Below, piece after piece: positions 6,092 through 6,865 of a stretch of 6,865 nucleotides of DNA. A model generated the notes under the pieces. That model was not told where the DNA came from, did no database searches, and was given only the letters and a program-made list of their open reading frames with translations. The stretch covers positions 1 through 6,865 of the forward strand of contig CALWSX010000065.1 in the NCBI GenBank assembly GCA_944384285.1, given 5' to 3'. The translations under genes and the position numbers were made by a program. Positions within the stretch are counted from its first letter, which is position 1; each line of letters begins with the position of its first letter. This DNA comes from an uncultured Lachnospiraceae bacterium. Its GTDB lineage: Bacteria; Bacillota; Clostridia; Lachnospirales; Anaerotignaceae.

Positions 6092-6865
6092 TTACATAAC
6101 AAGAATTTCTTTTGCTTTTTGGATAAATTCGGCATCTTCTATTATTTTTCCTGTTTGATTTGATACAGGTTTATTTATAACCGCATCAAACATACTTTCC
6201 CTTCTTACTGCTACAAAAAGCATCTCATCACGAAATACAAGTGACACTTGACCATTAATAGTATCTGCAAAGTTTATAATTTTTTCCATTCGCTGTGGAG
6301 TTAAAATATAATAAGCGTTTAGTTCATCACTAGCATAAATATTAAAACGACTGTTAAAAGATTCGTTCTCTGTATATATTTTGTGTTCAGCTTTCCAGCC
6401 ACTCATATCAGACAGAAATTCTTTTTCAAAAATCTGTACATGTCCTTTACTTACTTTTATATCATCAAATTGGTAAAGACAAATTATTTGACCATTAAAA
6501 ATTTCTTCAACTTTTGATTTTTTATTTCTGTAAACCAATTTACTTGTTATTACGTCGCTAATTTTAAATTTTACATTTTCGTATTCTCCAAAAAGCAAAT
6601 CTTCACTTTTATAATATTTTTTTTCTCCACATGCAACAACTGCAGAGTTTTTTATGTCATCCCATAAAAATCCGCCCTTAGGTATGTATTCAAGTTTATC
6701 AAACCCGGGAATTTTATTAATTGTTTGTAAAACATACTTTGATTTAAATGTTTGATTAAATTTGTTATATGTGCGTTTTACCATTATGCTCCATAATAAT
6801 CCCAATGTTATTATTGATAAAACTGTTGACACAACAATTAATTTTATAATAAAAAATACAGATAA
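6092..6865 (-). CDS. Membrane-anchored protein with DUF3137-like domain (N-terminus cut by the right edge)
   Basis: The reading frame is open from the right edge to a TAA at 6092-6094, giving 257 visible residues. A GTG at 6832 could be read as a start, but it has no Shine-Dalgarno sequence and the frame continues 11 codons further to the window end as LSVFFIIKLIVV, so the gene almost certainly begins outside. The visible N-terminus is a hydrophobic helix of about 25-28 residues ending at WSIMVKRTY, which marks a membrane segment with the rest probably cytoplasmic. The remainder is a soluble domain whose C-terminal part (RFNIYASDELNAYYILTP, then VSLVFRDEMLFVAV) resembles DUF3137 proteins of unknown function. 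No catalytic or metal-binding motif is evident. Its neighbour downstream is ahpC after a 275-base gap, which gives no functional clue. Family call is by pattern memory, so moderate. Confidence 0.75.
   Translation of the reverse strand, partial: LSVFFIIKLIVVSTVLSIITLGLLWSIMVKRTYNKFNQTFKSKYVLQTINKIPGFDKLEYIPKGGFLWDDIKNSAVVACGEKKYYKSEDLLFGEYENVKFKISDVITSKLVYRNKKSKVEEIFNGQIICLYQFDDIKVSKGHVQIFEKEFLSDMSGWKAEHKIYTENESFNSRFNIYASDELNAYYILTPQRMEKIINFADTINGQVSLVFRDEMLFVAVRRESMFDAVINKPVSNQTGKIIEDAEFIQKAKEILVM

Noticed and set aside
1..6865. CRISPR array, tRNA, rRNA, riboswitch or complete transposon
   Set aside because: No regularly spaced direct repeats, no tRNA cloverleaf or conserved riboswitch core, and no transposase-like frame were found; gaps between genes are all under 300 bases.

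Overview
The window looks like chromosome from an AT-rich anaerobic Firmicute, most likely a member of the Clostridia. The basis is low GC content, strong AGGAGG-type ribosome binding sites, A/T-ending codons, a ferredoxin-linked 2-oxoacid oxidoreductase and a Firmicute-style S41 processing protease. I cannot name the genus from the sequence alone.

Plus strand, 1-3837: the left edge holds the last 44 codons of an unrecognised gene. Fifteen bases later begins a compact four-gene cluster for a 2-oxoacid:ferredoxin oxidoreductase: delta (dicluster ferredoxin, 152-358), alpha (369-1436), beta (TPP-binding, 1436-2197) and gamma (2199-2732). A branched-chain amino acid aminotransferase (ilvE, 2770-3837) follows 37 bases later. 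The alpha subunit resembles the VorB type, and ilvE is adjacent. I therefore read the cluster as a branched-chain 2-oxoacid (valine-type) system. IlvE interconverts valine/leucine/isoleucine and their 2-oxoacids, and the oxidoreductase converts these to branched acyl-CoA, CO2 and reduced ferredoxin, or runs in reverse for amino acid synthesis from branched short-chain acids. A strong symmetrical terminator at 3842-3873 closes this block.

Minus strand, 3900-6865: three genes converge on the same terminator. Reading leftward from the right edge they are a membrane-anchored protein with a DUF3137-like C-terminal half (cut by the window edge), a typical 2-Cys peroxiredoxin of the AhpC class, and an S41 carboxy-terminal processing protease with an N-terminal membrane anchor and a PDZ domain. 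The gaps between them (275 and 201 bases) are very AT-rich and hold candidate promoters and stem-loops, so the three are probably separate transcription units.

No mobile element, CRISPR array, tRNA or rRNA was seen. Nothing here is clearly a new system. The most useful observations are the VOR-IlvE linkage, the unidentified gene at the left edge of that operon, a stand-alone ahpC with no ahpF beside it and no evident PerR box, an ambiguous stem-loop after ahpC, and the poorly characterised DUF3137-like protein.
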